Below are positions 33,389 to 42,466 of a stretch of DNA of 64,000 nt, piece after piece. Both the position numbers and the translations under genes were made by a program. Location: NCBI GenBank assembly GCA_963678135.1, contig OY782667.1, forward strand, positions 1 to 64,000, in the 5' to 3' direction. The notes under the pieces are model-generated. The model saw only the letters and a list, made by a program, of their open reading frames with translations, was not told where the DNA came from and did not search any database. The stretch is from JAHJKV01 sp963678135. GTDB lineage: Bacteria; Desulfobacterota; Desulfovibrionia; Desulfovibrionales; Desulfovibrionaceae. Within the stretch, counting starts at the first letter, position 1. Every line of letters begins with the position of its first letter.

Positions 33389-36322
33389 TTATTGTTCCAA
33401 GGCTTTCATGGTTAAAACTTTACGCGCACAGCTTTCTAAAATCTGTACTAATTCAGGTGATTGCGAGATTTTAGAGTTTTGTACTTGATCAAGTAGACTG
33501 GCGACCAAAGATCCTTGCCCTAAATACGCGCGAACAAATTGCCGTACATCATTAGTTCCAAGCACTGCAGTTACCCATTCAAGACCTTCATTGTACAGCA
33601 TACCGGAAGCAATAGATGCACCAAGCAAGGCGAATTGATGTGCTTTAGGAATACGCTGCAAAAGCCTTTCACCATATTTTTCAGCTAAAATCGCTGGACA
33701 ATATGCTAAAACAATCTCTTTTAAGACAGGGTCAGCAGCCACCTCAACATCATCTTCCTCAAGCATGTCTGCGATAGTTCCGGATAAACTATTAATGGCC
33801 GAAGACAAAGCATACGATATCTCTGTCAAACTTTGACGAGCACCGCCAAACTTGTGCTCTCTGAGCAACACTCGCGCTTCACTTCTTGCACGCAAGCGTA
33901 AGATATCCAATAATTGCCGTACATAGTCATCTTTTATTTCAATAAACTCATCCTCGTTCAAAGCAAGCCCTGCCAATATCTCGTAAGAGGAACAAATAAC
34001 CCCTGTTTTATTTGCAGAAGGACCAGGCACACAAATGACGCCACATTCTTCAAATTTTGCCCTTGCTCCAGCAGAAATGAAAATATTAGCCCCTTCAATC
34101 ACGGCTTTGGCCGAAGGTGTTCCGTCAGGCAATAAAAACCTTTTCCAATTTTTTTCATTGATGGTATCTGGTCGCCCTCCGGAGGGAATAAAAAGATCTG
34201 CAACAGCAATATTATGCAAATCATCTCGCATCCGGACGCCTTCTGGTGTATCCGCTGAAAGCACAAAAGCACCCTGCCCTTTCAATTTTGCGGGATCAAA
34301 TTCATGGGTTCGCCGTACATCATCAATCAAACGCATCAATTCTTTATGATCCAAACCATCGGGATCATAAACAGCACCATGCCCATCAGTCATGGCTAAG
34401 ATACGGGCATTTGCACCATATTCACGCAATAAAATCTTGACCACATTTGAAGCGACATCTCCGGCCGGCCCACCAGTCATTTTTACTGTAAATGGCTGAT
34501 TATCAGGATCAATGCCAAGGCTGCGTAAGATTTCATCTGCATAAACAACAACGCCTTCGCTGGTTACGCCATACTCTTTATGACTAATCCCTGCCTTAGG
34601 TTTCGAGCTCATAATGGCTCCAGGCCATTTATAACCACGCTTTGCAGCCCTATCCACAATCCACTGGATATGTTTTGGAGTAATATTTTCATCAGGACCA
34701 AGGTAAATAATTTCATCCCGATTCAGATAATCAACTATTTCACTTGGCAATTGTCCTTGTTCATCAGTAACCATAAGGTCAAGCAGGGAATCTGTCATTG
34801 ACTTTACCGCAAGGTCAATCTCTCCGTCTGGCTCCATCAGAATAACTGCCTTAGAGCCTCCTTCTGGAATGTCTTTATTTTTGAACTGCTGCGCCCAAGC
34901 CAGTTTGGTAACTTCATCAAAAAGCCTATTGGATTCCAATTCAAAATGCTCTTTGCTTCTCGTAGGCACGACACGCACTCCACCACGAGCCATATCTCGA
35001 TATCGCACTTGAAAAGCAAAACTGTGCGGTCCATGAAAACAATAAAAACCAAAAGGTGGCTCTTCAAGAGCCAGACGTGGCAAGACATTTGGATCCATAC
35101 GGAAAGACAGACCCAATTTATTTGGCAAATAATAATTAGTGCGTAGCACATAATGGAAAAAGCGTAGAATATAACCCAGCACTTTTCGATCTACATCATC
35201 ATTGACATCACGAAGTGCATCACGCAACTCACCACGAATTTTTTCCAAGGCAAGTGTGCGATCCCCTGAAAAATCAGGATCAAATTTAGTTTCAAAAAAC
35301 GCAAGCAAGCGTCCCAGTATCTCACGATGCCGAAGTGCGGAGCGAGCAATAACCGCAGATGTATATTTATACATATCGCGACGGATAAGAAATTGGTGTG
35401 CAAATTCACAGGCTGCCTGCATCAGCATAACCTGCCCAATTTCCCAAGAATTTTCCTCGGCCAAAGGTTCTAAATCATGGAAAGCAAACCATTTAACAAG
35501 ACGAAGCTGGCGTGCAATGCGCTGCCAACGTGGTGATGTTTCCTCTAAAGCTTGCTCGCCTCTGGCTACATAAAAACTCATAACTAAAACAGGAGCATCA
35601 GCATGGGCAAACTCATCCCCATAAGCTCTGCTAACCACTAAGCCTTCTCGTACCAATATTTTGAGAACAGAAAGTAGGATACCTTTTTGCGGTGGCTGTG
35701 TCATTGAAACCATAATCCGGTCTGAATTTGGCCAAACTTGGCTTTCAAGGCTGACATGCACGCCTTCAGTTCCAGCCACACGATTATACATATCAAAATG
35801 CCGTGCTGCCCTAACCGGTTCAAATTTTTCAACATAATCTTCAGAAGCTGCGGACAAAAACTCCTTAATTGCTTGAGGAGATTTCGTACTTATGGACTCT
35901 GACTGTAATAATTCTTGCTCTGCAGCAGAAAAATACTTGCCGTTGACATCACTGCGTGCTTGCTCTCCTAAAAGATAGGTATCAAGCCGTAAGAAAAGAT
36001 CATCGGAGGAATATAACCTTGCGGTATGAATGCGTTGCTTGGCAAGGGAAGCCACAGATTGCAACAATGTTTGCGTATCACCGCCTGGTAAAATATGCGT
36101 AACTCGCGAAGAAGAAGGAGATTTAAGCGAAAGCCCCTGCTGTTCACTTAAAACTTTTCCGGAAACAATGGCCTGCAAATGTGCCAATTGCTCCTCTTCG
36201 CCGTGTGTGCGGAAATAATATTCCGGCATGTGTTCATAAAACCAAGGAACAATTTCATCAGCGCCATTACCAAGTGCCAGTTTGAGTGCCTGAGTCATGC
36301 CTTGTACGTTCTTTTCAGCCAT
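33389..36322 (-). CDS. NAD-specific glutamate dehydrogenase, large (~110 kDa) type
   Basis: The 977-residue product has a long N-terminal regulatory half and a C-terminal catalytic half with RYRDMARGGVRVV, NKDIPEGGSKAVIL (catalytic lysine region), VTGGPAGDVASN (dinucleotide-binding GxGxxG-like turn; here MTGGPAGDV) and FIPSGGRPDTINE. This pattern belongs to the large GDH classes (115/180 kDa), not the 450-residue hexameric enzymes. It oxidises glutamate to 2-oxoglutarate and ammonia, usually in catabolism of amino acids. The ATG follows GGAGGTGAGGT. A GGCGAA-TCACT-TTCGCC hairpin (36334-36350) abuts the SD and might affect translation. It is monocistronic and ends at the terminator at 33331. 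Confidence 0.9.
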   Translation of the reverse strand: MAEKNVQGMTQALKLALGNGADEIVPWFYEHMPEYYFRTHGEEEQLAHLQAIVSGKVLSEQQGLSLKSPSSSRVTHILPGGDTQTLLQSVASLAKQRIHTARLYSSDDLFLRLDTYLLGEQARSDVNGKYFSAAEQELLQSESISTKSPQAIKEFLSAASEDYVEKFEPVRAARHFDMYNRVAGTEGVHVSLESQVWPNSDRIMVSMTQPPQKGILLSVLKILVREGLVVSRAYGDEFAHADAPVLVMSFYVARGEQALEETSPRWQRIARQLRLVKWFAFHDLEPLAEENSWEIGQVMLMQAACEFAHQFLIRRDMYKYTSAVIARSALRHREILGRLLAFFETKFDPDFSGDRTLALEKIRGELRDALRDVNDDVDRKVLGYILRFFHYVLRTNYYLPNKLGLSFRMDPNVLPRLALEEPPFGFYCFHGPHSFAFQVRYRDMARGGVRVVPTRSKEHFELESNRLFDEVTKLAWAQQFKNKDIPEGGSKAVILMEPDGEIDLAVKSMTDSLLDLMVTDEQGQLPSEIVDYLNRDEIIYLGPDENITPKHIQWIVDRAAKRGYKWPGAIMSSKPKAGISHKEYGVTSEGVVVYADEILRSLGIDPDNQPFTVKMTGGPAGDVASNVVKILLREYGANARILAMTDGHGAVYDPDGLDHKELMRLIDDVRRTHEFDPAKLKGQGAFVLSADTPEGVRMRDDLHNIAVADLFIPSGGRPDTINEKNWKRFLLPDGTPSAKAVIEGANIFISAGARAKFEECGVICVPGPSANKTGVICSSYEILAGLALNEDEFIEIKDDYVRQLLDILRLRARSEARVLLREHKFGGARQSLTEISYALSSAINSLSGTIADMLEEDDVEVAADPVLKEIVLAYCPAILAEKYGERLLQRIPKAHQFALLGASIASGMLYNEGLEWVTAVLGTNDVRQFVRAYLGQGSLVASLLDQVQNSKISQSPELVQILESCARKVLTMKALEQ

Positions 36323-36464
36323 ACCTCACCTCCGGCGAATCACTTTCGCCATTTTTTACAATGAGTTTCCTCCAATACCGACATAAAAAACAACAAACAG
36401 CAATAAAATTTCAGCGCAAATGCGCTTTTTGTGCCCCCCTTGTATGCCTTTCAAATAGGAAGCG

Positions 36465-36974
36465 TCAATGCGATTGCATCAAAATTTTTTCAATAGTTGA
36501 AAATTCCTTAAAAGATGTATGCGCATCAACTTCGGCCTTGGCTATTTGCAAGAATTCCTCATAGCTACAGCGAGAAAGATCGACAAGCATATTACGCAAG
36601 CGGAAATACTGCTGCAAAAAGGAAATTAATTGTTCACGCCGCAAAAGATCAGTCAACTGGTTAGGATTCTTAAGCGAAGTCAATGGTTTGTTCATGCCCC
36701 CTAAATGGAAAAAATCCAACTTTGTCTGCCCATCGGTAATGATGCCCATCATATTAAAGGTCTCAAGTTGCTCTAAATAAAGACTGTTCACACCGGGGAA
36801 CTGCGCCACATCAGCTTTTGGAAACAGACCGCAAAAGACCATCATCCCGTCTTCGTTTTCTAGCATGGTATGACGAAATACCTTTTCATCCCGAAACTTA
36901 CGAGCTGCCTTTATGGTTTCAAAAAGATCCCCAGCAAATGAAGCCGCCAACATTTCTACCAGTTTTTCATCCAT
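36465..36974 (-). CDS. Protein of unknown function (169 residues)
   Basis: No family is recognised. The product (from the ATG at 36974, with GGAGGAAGAGAGGCT before it) is soluble, without signal peptide or membrane segment. It has a helical N-terminus (MDEKLVEMLAASF), a beta-rich middle with MMVFCGLFPKADVAQFPGVN and a C-terminal helical part with LLRREQLISFLQQYFRLRN. An in-frame start 15 codons upstream is less likely because the SD fits the inner ATG. It is 142 bases upstream of the glutamate dehydrogenase gene on the same strand, so a shared transcript is possible. Confidence 0.65.
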   Translation of the reverse strand: MDEKLVEMLAASFAGDLFETIKAARKFRDEKVFRHTMLENEDGMMVFCGLFPKADVAQFPGVNSLYLEQLETFNMMGIITDGQTKLDFFHLGGMNKPLTSLKNPNQLTDLLRREQLISFLQQYFRLRNMLVDLSRCSYEEFLQIAKAEVDAHTSFKEFSTIEKILMQSH

Positions 36975-37213
36975 AGCCTCTCTTCCTCCAGTGTTCTTAA
37001 AAAAGCCCTTGATGCTCAAACTTGAGCCTACTTTTTGCCTTTTACTTGCGAAAAAAATATGCAGGAGAACCAGTGGTATAAAGCCTTTTTTGAAGCACTC
37101 CGGTTTGCAAACATGAATTAATTTCCTGCTGCACGCGAACCCATGCCCCAGAGTAAATGCATATAAATTTTAGGTTCAATACTTCCTGCCCATTTTATTA
37201 TTTCCCCCTTTCT

Positions 37214-37360
37214 GTCATCCTGCGCGTAAGTCGCAGGATCCAGTTCTTATGTCTTCGCTGCTTCTTCTTTTCTTCTCTTCTACCTCCTTATTTTTTCTCT
37301 TATTGCGTCAAACCCTCATAGTTTGGCTCTGCTGGATTCTGCGACTTCGCGCAGAATGAC
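37214..37360. repeat. Dispersed paired-palindrome (REP/BIME-like) element, copy A
   Basis: Left arm 37214-37243 and right arm 37332-37360 are inverted copies of each other (about 30 bases, few mismatches). Each arm is itself a hairpin: TCCTGCG...CGCAGGA on the left, TTCTGCG...CGCAGAA on the right. The core is pyrimidine-rich on the plus strand. Three further copies lie at 52542, 52828 and 53154. Confidence 0.85.
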
Positions 37361-37592
37361 AAGCAAGAAAGGTATAACAAGACTGGGGGGGAATCGGATA
37401 CTCCTGAATTTGTTTCAAACTACGTGTTCGCTTTGAAATTTATATGCGTTTGCCCTACTTCAGTTATAAATTACTTGAAGACTGTGCTTAATCCAGTTAT
37501 ACTCTGCCCCATATTTTATTCAAAAAAATAGTATACAAAAGACACTGCGTTTTTCGATTGTGCTCTAAACCATGCAAAAAAGATTGTCGAGC

Positions 37593-37622
37593 TTTGCTCT
37601 GTCCTTTTCCTCAGTGTATACT
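37593..37622 (+). promoter_or_regulatory. Candidate promoter of the small membrane-protein pair
   Basis: TTTGCT (37593-37598) and TATACT (37617-37622) are spaced by 18 bases; the -10 box is preceded by TG. Start of transcription would be near 37629, about 20 bases before the ATG at 37649. Confidence 0.35.
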
Positions 37623-37648
37623 AGCTAACAATAAAGTGCAGTGGACAC

Positions 37649-37897
37649 ATGAATATCGCTTTATTCACAATCCTTTTTATCGTTATCATCGTTGAATGTT
37701 GTTTTTTGCTCATCGTACACCATAATGGACGCCAGCAATTACAAAAAGTGCGCTATCAACATGAACTGGAACGCATTAAACTAGAGAAAAGATACCAATT
37801 TTTAGAAAATTCAATCAGCAAACATCAAGAAACCATTGAAGAACTTCAACAAGAAATACTGTCTTGTGAGAATAATTTCGAAGGCGATAAGGCTTAA
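37649..37897 (+). CDS. Small membrane-anchored coiled-coil protein (82 residues)
   Basis: No family is recognised. The product has one N-terminal membrane helix (about residues 4-24, hydrophobic with two Cys) followed by a charged helix of about 50 residues with heptad-like Leu/Ile spacing, predicted to be a coiled coil in the cytoplasm or periplasm. The layout is like FtsB/FtsL or LapA-type small proteins, but sequence alone does not support any of these. It is followed after 5 bases by a second TM-plus-coiled-coil gene, and the two probably form a complex or belong to one machine. SD is weak (AGTGGACAC). Confidence 0.6.
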   Translation: MNIALFTILFIVIIVECCFLLIVHHNGRQQLQKVRYQHELERIKLEKRYQFLENSISKHQETIEELQQEILSCENNFEGDKA

Positions 37898-37902
37898 TAC
37901 GC

Positions 37903-38358
37903 ATGGTTTTTATTTTTATATTTACCCTTGTAGCAAGCAGTATTGGTTGCATAATTGTCTATAATCTCCTTAAAGCTTCCATGCACGCATCACGCGAGAG
38001 GATTCAAGACGAACATAAAAATTTAATCAATGACGTAGCACGCTTAGAGGCAGAGCGCAGGGATCTCAATGCAGAGCAAGCAACATTAGAACGCTCTCTT
38101 AATGAACTTAAGTATGATATCAAAGAGATGCAGGAAAGAAAGGCAAGAAAAAAAGCACCACTTGCAAAAAAAAATAGCCCCTCAGACCACGATGTTGGCA
38201 AATATATGCTTTCGCAAGGAATGATTACATTACAGCAATACACACAAGTGACCCGAATGACCGCTCAGCTCAAAACAGATTTTGCCTCAATATGCCTCAC
38301 TTTGGGATATACAACGCAAGCAGGGGTTGAGGAAATAAAAAAACACTTTTCCACATAA
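37903..38358 (+). CDS. Membrane-anchored coiled-coil protein with small C-terminal domain (151 residues)
   Basis: No named family is recognised. One membrane helix (residues 2-22), a coiled coil rich in Glu, Arg and Leu (about 28-85), a basic Lys/Ala linker (about 83-95), then a C-terminal domain of about 55 residues (VGKYMLSQGMITLQQYTQVT, then TLGYTTQAGVEEIKKH). The last part resembles the small helical unit found at the N-terminus of type II secretion/pilus ATPases (GspE_N/MshEN-like, with LxxxGxIxxxQ), a comparison by eye only. It starts 5 bases after the preceding gene and shares its architecture, suggesting a co-expressed pair. Confidence 0.6.
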   Translation: MVFIFIFTLVASSIGCIIVYNLLKASMHASRERIQDEHKNLINDVARLEAERRDLNAEQATLERSLNELKYDIKEMQERKARKKAPLAKKNSPSDHDVGKYMLSQGMITLQQYTQVTRMTAQLKTDFASICLTLGYTTQAGVEEIKKHFST

Positions 38359-38414
38359 TAAAGCAAGACTCACGGCTCTTTACGCAGGGCAAGCACAAAC
38401 ACGAAGCCTGTACA

Positions 38415-38443
38415 TTGACACTTTCGAGTCAAAAAGATATTTG
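38415..38443 (+). promoter_or_regulatory. Candidate sigma-70 promoter of adk
   Basis: Perfect TTGACA (38415-38420), 17-base spacer, then TATTTG (38438-38443), a 4/6 match. Transcription would begin near 38450, about 36 bases before the adk ATG. Confidence 0.5.
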
Positions 38444-38485
38444 TTTTTGTTACTTTTTGCACAAACTACCTCAGAAGGAGAACGT

Positions 38486-39148
38486 ATGAACATTTTAATT
38501 TTTGGACCAAATGGTTCCGGCAAAGGCACACAGGGAGATATTGCTAAAGAAAAATACAATTTGGATCATATTGAATCCGGTGCTATTTTCCGTAAACATA
38601 TCGGCGGTGGTACGGAACTCGGCATGAAAGCTAAAGAGTATATCAACAAAGGTGAACTTGTACCTGATGATATTACTATCCCTATGGTACTGGACGTATT
38701 ATCAAGTTCAACCTCGGGCTGGCTGCTTGATGGTTTTCCCCGTTCTTTGGTTCAAGGCGAAAAACTCTGGGAAGCTCTTCAAAAAGATAATGTCGCACTT
38801 GATTATGTTATTGAAATAAAACTACCTCGCGAAATTGCTAAAGCTCGCATTATGGGGCGCCGTCTTTGTGAAAACAATCCAAACCATCCCAATAATGTCG
38901 GTATTCCGGTCATTGCTCCAGATGGTGATAAATGCCGAGTTTGCGGTGGTGCGCTTTCTGCACGCGAAGATGATCAAGATGAAGATGCCATTAACAAGCG
39001 TCATGACATCTACTATGATGAAACAACTGGCACCATGGCTGCCTGTAATTATTTCAAGAATCTGGGTGCTGACTTCAAATATATTGAACTCAATGGTGAA
39101 GACTCTATTCAAGCGATCAAAGAGTATCTTATCAGCCAGCTTGTTTAA
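38486..39148 (+). CDS. adk: Adenylate kinase with metal-binding LID (Desulfovibrio type)
   Basis: The product (220 residues from the ATG at 38486, AAGGAG 6 bases upstream) interconverts ATP+AMP and 2 ADP. The P-loop GPNGSGKGTQ is at residues 7-16 and LDGFPRS at 81-87. In the LID, Cys128, His134, Cys150 and Cys153 form a C-X5-H-X15-C-X2-C pattern, the same spacing as the zinc/cobalt/iron site of Desulfovibrio gigas adenylate kinase; most Gram-negative enzymes lack a metal here. The in-frame ATG at 38441 is upstream of the SD and is not used. A strong terminator follows. Confidence 0.94.
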   Translation: MNILIFGPNGSGKGTQGDIAKEKYNLDHIESGAIFRKHIGGGTELGMKAKEYINKGELVPDDITIPMVLDVLSSSTSGWLLDGFPRSLVQGEKLWEALQKDNVALDYVIEIKLPREIAKARIMGRRLCENNPNHPNNVGIPVIAPDGDKCRVCGGALSAREDDQDEDAINKRHDIYYDETTGTMAACNYFKNLGADFKYIELNGEDSIQAIKEYLISQLV

Positions 39149-39167
39149 TTTGCTTGCTTCTCAAAAT

Positions 39168-39208
39168 AAAAAATCTCCTGTCTGTTCAAAAGACAGGAGA
39201 TTTTTTTT
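39168..39208. terminator. Strong bidirectional terminator between adk and phzF
   Basis: A 16-bp stem (39168-39183 with 39191-39206, loop GTTCAAA) ends in eight T's on the plus strand and has six A's at its left foot, giving a U-tract on the minus strand. It serves adk (stop 39148) and the leftward operon ending in phzF (stop 39277). Confidence 0.92.
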
Positions 39209-39276
39209 AGCGTACAAAGCGTATTTGCCCTAATACTATGCCCTTTGTTCGAACAAAAGTAAGTCTTATACGCGCC

Positions 39277-40059
39277 TTAATCCAGTTGAATAGAACCGAT
39301 CATGTAACATGCTCCATGGCCGGCAATCTTCACTCTATCCCCCATATTTTTGCAAAACAGTTCTCCACCACGGCGTGAGCTTTGAAATGCTGTAAGATTT
39401 TGTTTTTCTAAACGCTTTGCCCAGTACGGTACTAAAGAACAATGTGCAGAACCTGTAACCGGGTCTTCGGAAATCCCTGCTTTTGGAACAAAGCAACGCG
39501 AAACAAAATCATAATCTGTACCCGGTGCGGTAGCAATCAAAGCCAAGCCATCCAGCTCCAAGGCTTTAGGGAAATCAATAGCAAGAGCTTCGACTTCTTC
39601 TTGTGTTTCAAAAACAGCCATGAGATCGCGCGTAATATACAATTCCGCAGGTTTGCTGCCCAATACTTGCATCACCCGTTCTGTAACTTGAAACGGTTTT
39701 GCCTGCCATGCAGGAAAATCCATGGAAAGCAGCCCCTCTTCATAATCCACAAAGAGACGTCCGCTCTTGGTTTCAAAAACCACGCATTCATCAGGAGCAT
39801 CTAAAAAATGAAAAAGGACAAAGGCTGTGGCAAGCGTAGCATGACCACAAAGATCCACTTCCATTTCAGGGGTAAACCAACGTAGTTCATAATATTCTTT
39901 ATTCCGAACAAAAAAAGCAGTTTCAGCAAGATTATTTTCATTGGCAATTTTTTGCAATGTTTCATCTGAAAGCCATTCATACAAGGGAACTACTGCAGCC
40001 GGATTACCGCTAAAAACATCTGTTGCAAAAGCATCAATTTGGAAAATATCAAGTTTCAT
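39277..40059 (-). CDS. PhzF-family isomerase/epimerase
   Basis: The product (260 residues from the ATG at 40059) has the PhzF fold: N-terminal DIFQIDAFATDVFSGNPAAVV, the catalytic glutamate in NNLAETAFFV near residue 43, DLCGHATLATA near 70, and the second-half GISEDPVTGSAHCSL motif. The family acts on dihydroanthranilate-like compounds in phenazine synthesis, but most members in genomes without phenazine genes have unknown substrates, and no phz genes are seen here. The second ATG is preferred because the AAGGAG SD directly abuts the first (40065). It is the last gene of the ricT-to-phzF run, 29 bases after the PBP gene. Confidence 0.88.
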   Translation of the reverse strand: MKLDIFQIDAFATDVFSGNPAAVVPLYEWLSDETLQKIANENNLAETAFFVRNKEYYELRWFTPEMEVDLCGHATLATAFVLFHFLDAPDECVVFETKSGRLFVDYEEGLLSMDFPAWQAKPFQVTERVMQVLGSKPAELYITRDLMAVFETQEEVEALAIDFPKALELDGLALIATAPGTDYDFVSRCFVPKAGISEDPVTGSAHCSLVPYWAKRLEKQNLTAFQSSRRGGELFCKNMGDRVKIAGHGACYMIGSIQLD

Positions 40060-40088
40060 TGGCATACTCCTTTTGACAATACAGCATT

Positions 40089-42446
40089 TTATTCCATTGT
40101 ATCAAAACCTTGCTTAAATAAATCATCATCAGCATTTGCTTTTCCAAGTTCAGAGCTCTCAGGCATATAGCCTGAAGCTGAAGGCTGCGTTCCTTCCTTA
40201 AACGGCAAGAAATAGCTTACATCAACCATACCACTCCTACTTCCCTCACGAAAACTTGCTTTGGAGATGACGACTCCCTCCGGCTGTGAAAAATCTTCCG
40301 CTTGATATAAAGGTTCAACCTGCTTACGATACTCAAGCCAAATCGGCAAAGCTGCGCGTGAACCAGTTTCAAAACGCCCCATAGGGCGTGGTTCATCAAA
40401 ACCAACATAGACACCGGTAAGTAGATACGGGGAAAAACCCATAAACCAAGCATCACGTTCTTCGTTGGTCGTTCCTGTTTTACCAGCCACAGGACGCCCC
40501 AAAGCTAAAGCACGACGTCCGGTTCCGGCTTGTACAACTTCCTGCATCAATTTATCCATAATAAATGCAGTTTGCGGACTTATGGTTTCATGGATAGCAG
40601 GCTCATGTACATACAATTCATTGCCCCACACATCCTTAACACTTTTGATTAAACATGCGTCAATCCATGAGCCAAGACGCGGAAACGCCGTATAACCCTG
40701 ACAAAGATTCAAAAGAGTTACAGAAGCAGACCCTAAAGCTACGGAAAGATTGTAGGGAAAATCAGCTTCCAAGCCCAGACTTTGTGCGCGTTTGATTATT
40801 TTATCTATTCCCACTTTTTGTGCCACACGCACGGTGACAAGGTTTTTAGACTTGACAAGGGCTGTTCGCAAAGAAAGATAGCCTAAAAATGCGTTTTCAT
40901 AATTTGCTGGTCTCCATAAAGAGCCATCAGTATTTTCAAAAACCACAGCCGTATCTTGTATTAAAGTCGCAGGTGTGAAACCATTATCAATAGCCACAGA
41001 ATATACTATGGGTTTGAATACAGAACCCGGTTGCCTCTTTGCTTGTGTTGCCCGGTTATATTCACTCTCTTTATAATCATAGCCACCACTTAAGGCCAAA
41101 ACATCCCCTGTTTGGGGGTCAATGGACACAATAGCACCTTGCACTTCAGGCTTTAATTTTAAGTCAAGAACCCAAACTCGCTGTGTGGGTTTCAGCGGTT
41201 TTTTAATAGCTGCTTGCACGACATCTCCGGAGGCAAGCACTTGACGCATATCTTTCACTGCTTTGACATATTCTGTTGGCGTATCAGGGTCAGGTTCTCT
41301 ACACCAATGAATAGAACTTACAGGTATAATGCCTTTTTCATGCCCAAATCGAACATATGCAACATTTTCTTTCACATTATCTACGACAACAGTAACCCAA
41401 TCGCCTGGCTTAAACTCTTCTCGTGTCCGGCTTTCATTCAAGAGAAATTTACCTTGCTCAACCGGATCTTCAATACGTTTGAGAGGGCCTGGCCAGCCAC
41501 GCCGCCTTGCAGAATTCTCTAAGCCTGTTTTCAAAGCTGCTTCTGCCACTGTTTGATGATAGGGATCACAAGCCGTATACACAGACAATCCCTTCGTATA
41601 GACGACATCTTCACCGTATTGCCCTATAAGCCAGCGACGAACTTCTTCTAAATAATATGCACCTGTTCCCCACGAAGGATCAGGCATACAGCTGAGCTGT
41701 ATATTTTCAGTATTTGCTTGATGCTCTTGTGCAGGCGTAATCCAACCAAGTTGACGCATTTGTGAAAGCACATAACTTTGTCGTTCTTTGGCTGCCTTAA
41801 AATTTTCATAAGGATTATAACGACTGGGTGCTTGTGGTAATCCGGCTAAAAGAGCAGCTTCAGCCAAAGAAACGTCTCGCGCATGTTTTCCAAAATATGA
41901 ACGACAAGCAGCTTCTACCCCATAGCTGTGCGCTCCCAAAAATATCTGATTGAGATAAATTGTCAGTATTTCTTCTTTAGTCAAATATTTTTCCAAACGA
42001 TAGGCCAAGATCGCTTCTTTTAATTTACGCTCATAACTGCGCTCATTGCTCAGCAATAATTGTTTCACGATTTGCTGGGTAATGGTTGAACCGCCCTGTC
42101 TGATTCCGCCGGCTCTAATATTTATTACAAAGGCTCGAAAAATTGCCAGAGGGTCTACACCTTCATGGTCATAAAACGCGCTGTCTTCTGAAGCCAGAAA
42201 AGCTAAAGGCAACCATTTATTCATCTCGTCCAGTGTAACGAGCCAACGACGTTCTTTGTAAAAATAACCAAGCACTCCGCCTTTATTATCGTAGACAGTG
42301 GTTACAAGTGAAGGGGCATAATCAGTAATACGAGTAAAACCGGGTAAATCCTGTGTTACTTGATTATACTTATAGGCGACCACGCCCCCCACACAAAGTG
42401 TGCACACAACAAAAAGTAGTAAGGTATATTTCAAAAATTTTTTCAT
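40089..42446 (-). CDS. mrcA: Penicillin-binding protein 1A (bifunctional peptidoglycan synthase)
   Basis: The 785-residue product has one N-terminal membrane helix (about residues 5-25), a GT51 glycosyltransferase domain with catalytic Glu87 in SEDSAFYDHEGVD and GGSTITQQIVKQL, an OB-like insert (about 320-430) and a transpeptidase domain with Ser475 in GSVFKP (SxxK), an SKN box in LVKSKNLVTV and KTG in VAGKTGTTNE. It polymerises and cross-links peptidoglycan at the outer face of the inner membrane. The OB insert is typical of Gram-negative PBP1A. It lies 20 bases after kdsD. Confidence 0.95.
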   Translation of the reverse strand: MKKFLKYTLLLFVVCTLCVGGVVAYKYNQVTQDLPGFTRITDYAPSLVTTVYDNKGGVLGYFYKERRWLVTLDEMNKWLPLAFLASEDSAFYDHEGVDPLAIFRAFVINIRAGGIRQGGSTITQQIVKQLLLSNERSYERKLKEAILAYRLEKYLTKEEILTIYLNQIFLGAHSYGVEAACRSYFGKHARDVSLAEAALLAGLPQAPSRYNPYENFKAAKERQSYVLSQMRQLGWITPAQEHQANTENIQLSCMPDPSWGTGAYYLEEVRRWLIGQYGEDVVYTKGLSVYTACDPYHQTVAEAALKTGLENSARRRGWPGPLKRIEDPVEQGKFLLNESRTREEFKPGDWVTVVVDNVKENVAYVRFGHEKGIIPVSSIHWCREPDPDTPTEYVKAVKDMRQVLASGDVVQAAIKKPLKPTQRVWVLDLKLKPEVQGAIVSIDPQTGDVLALSGGYDYKESEYNRATQAKRQPGSVFKPIVYSVAIDNGFTPATLIQDTAVVFENTDGSLWRPANYENAFLGYLSLRTALVKSKNLVTVRVAQKVGIDKIIKRAQSLGLEADFPYNLSVALGSASVTLLNLCQGYTAFPRLGSWIDACLIKSVKDVWGNELYVHEPAIHETISPQTAFIMDKLMQEVVQAGTGRRALALGRPVAGKTGTTNEERDAWFMGFSPYLLTGVYVGFDEPRPMGRFETGSRAALPIWLEYRKQVEPLYQAEDFSQPEGVVISKASFREGSRSGMVDVSYFLPFKEGTQPSASGYMPESSELGKANADDDLFKQGFDTME

Positions 42447-42466
42447 ATCAGGTCAACTTTTTTATA

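Larger units (their letters stand above)
36975..37648. other. 674-base intergenic region with one dispersed repeat element
   Basis: Between two divergently oriented genes. It contains a copy of the paired-palindrome element (37214-37360) that is otherwise found at 52.5-53.3 kb, and a candidate promoter (37593-37622) for the rightward pair of small membrane-protein genes. No ORF with a convincing start is seen. Confidence 0.7.
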
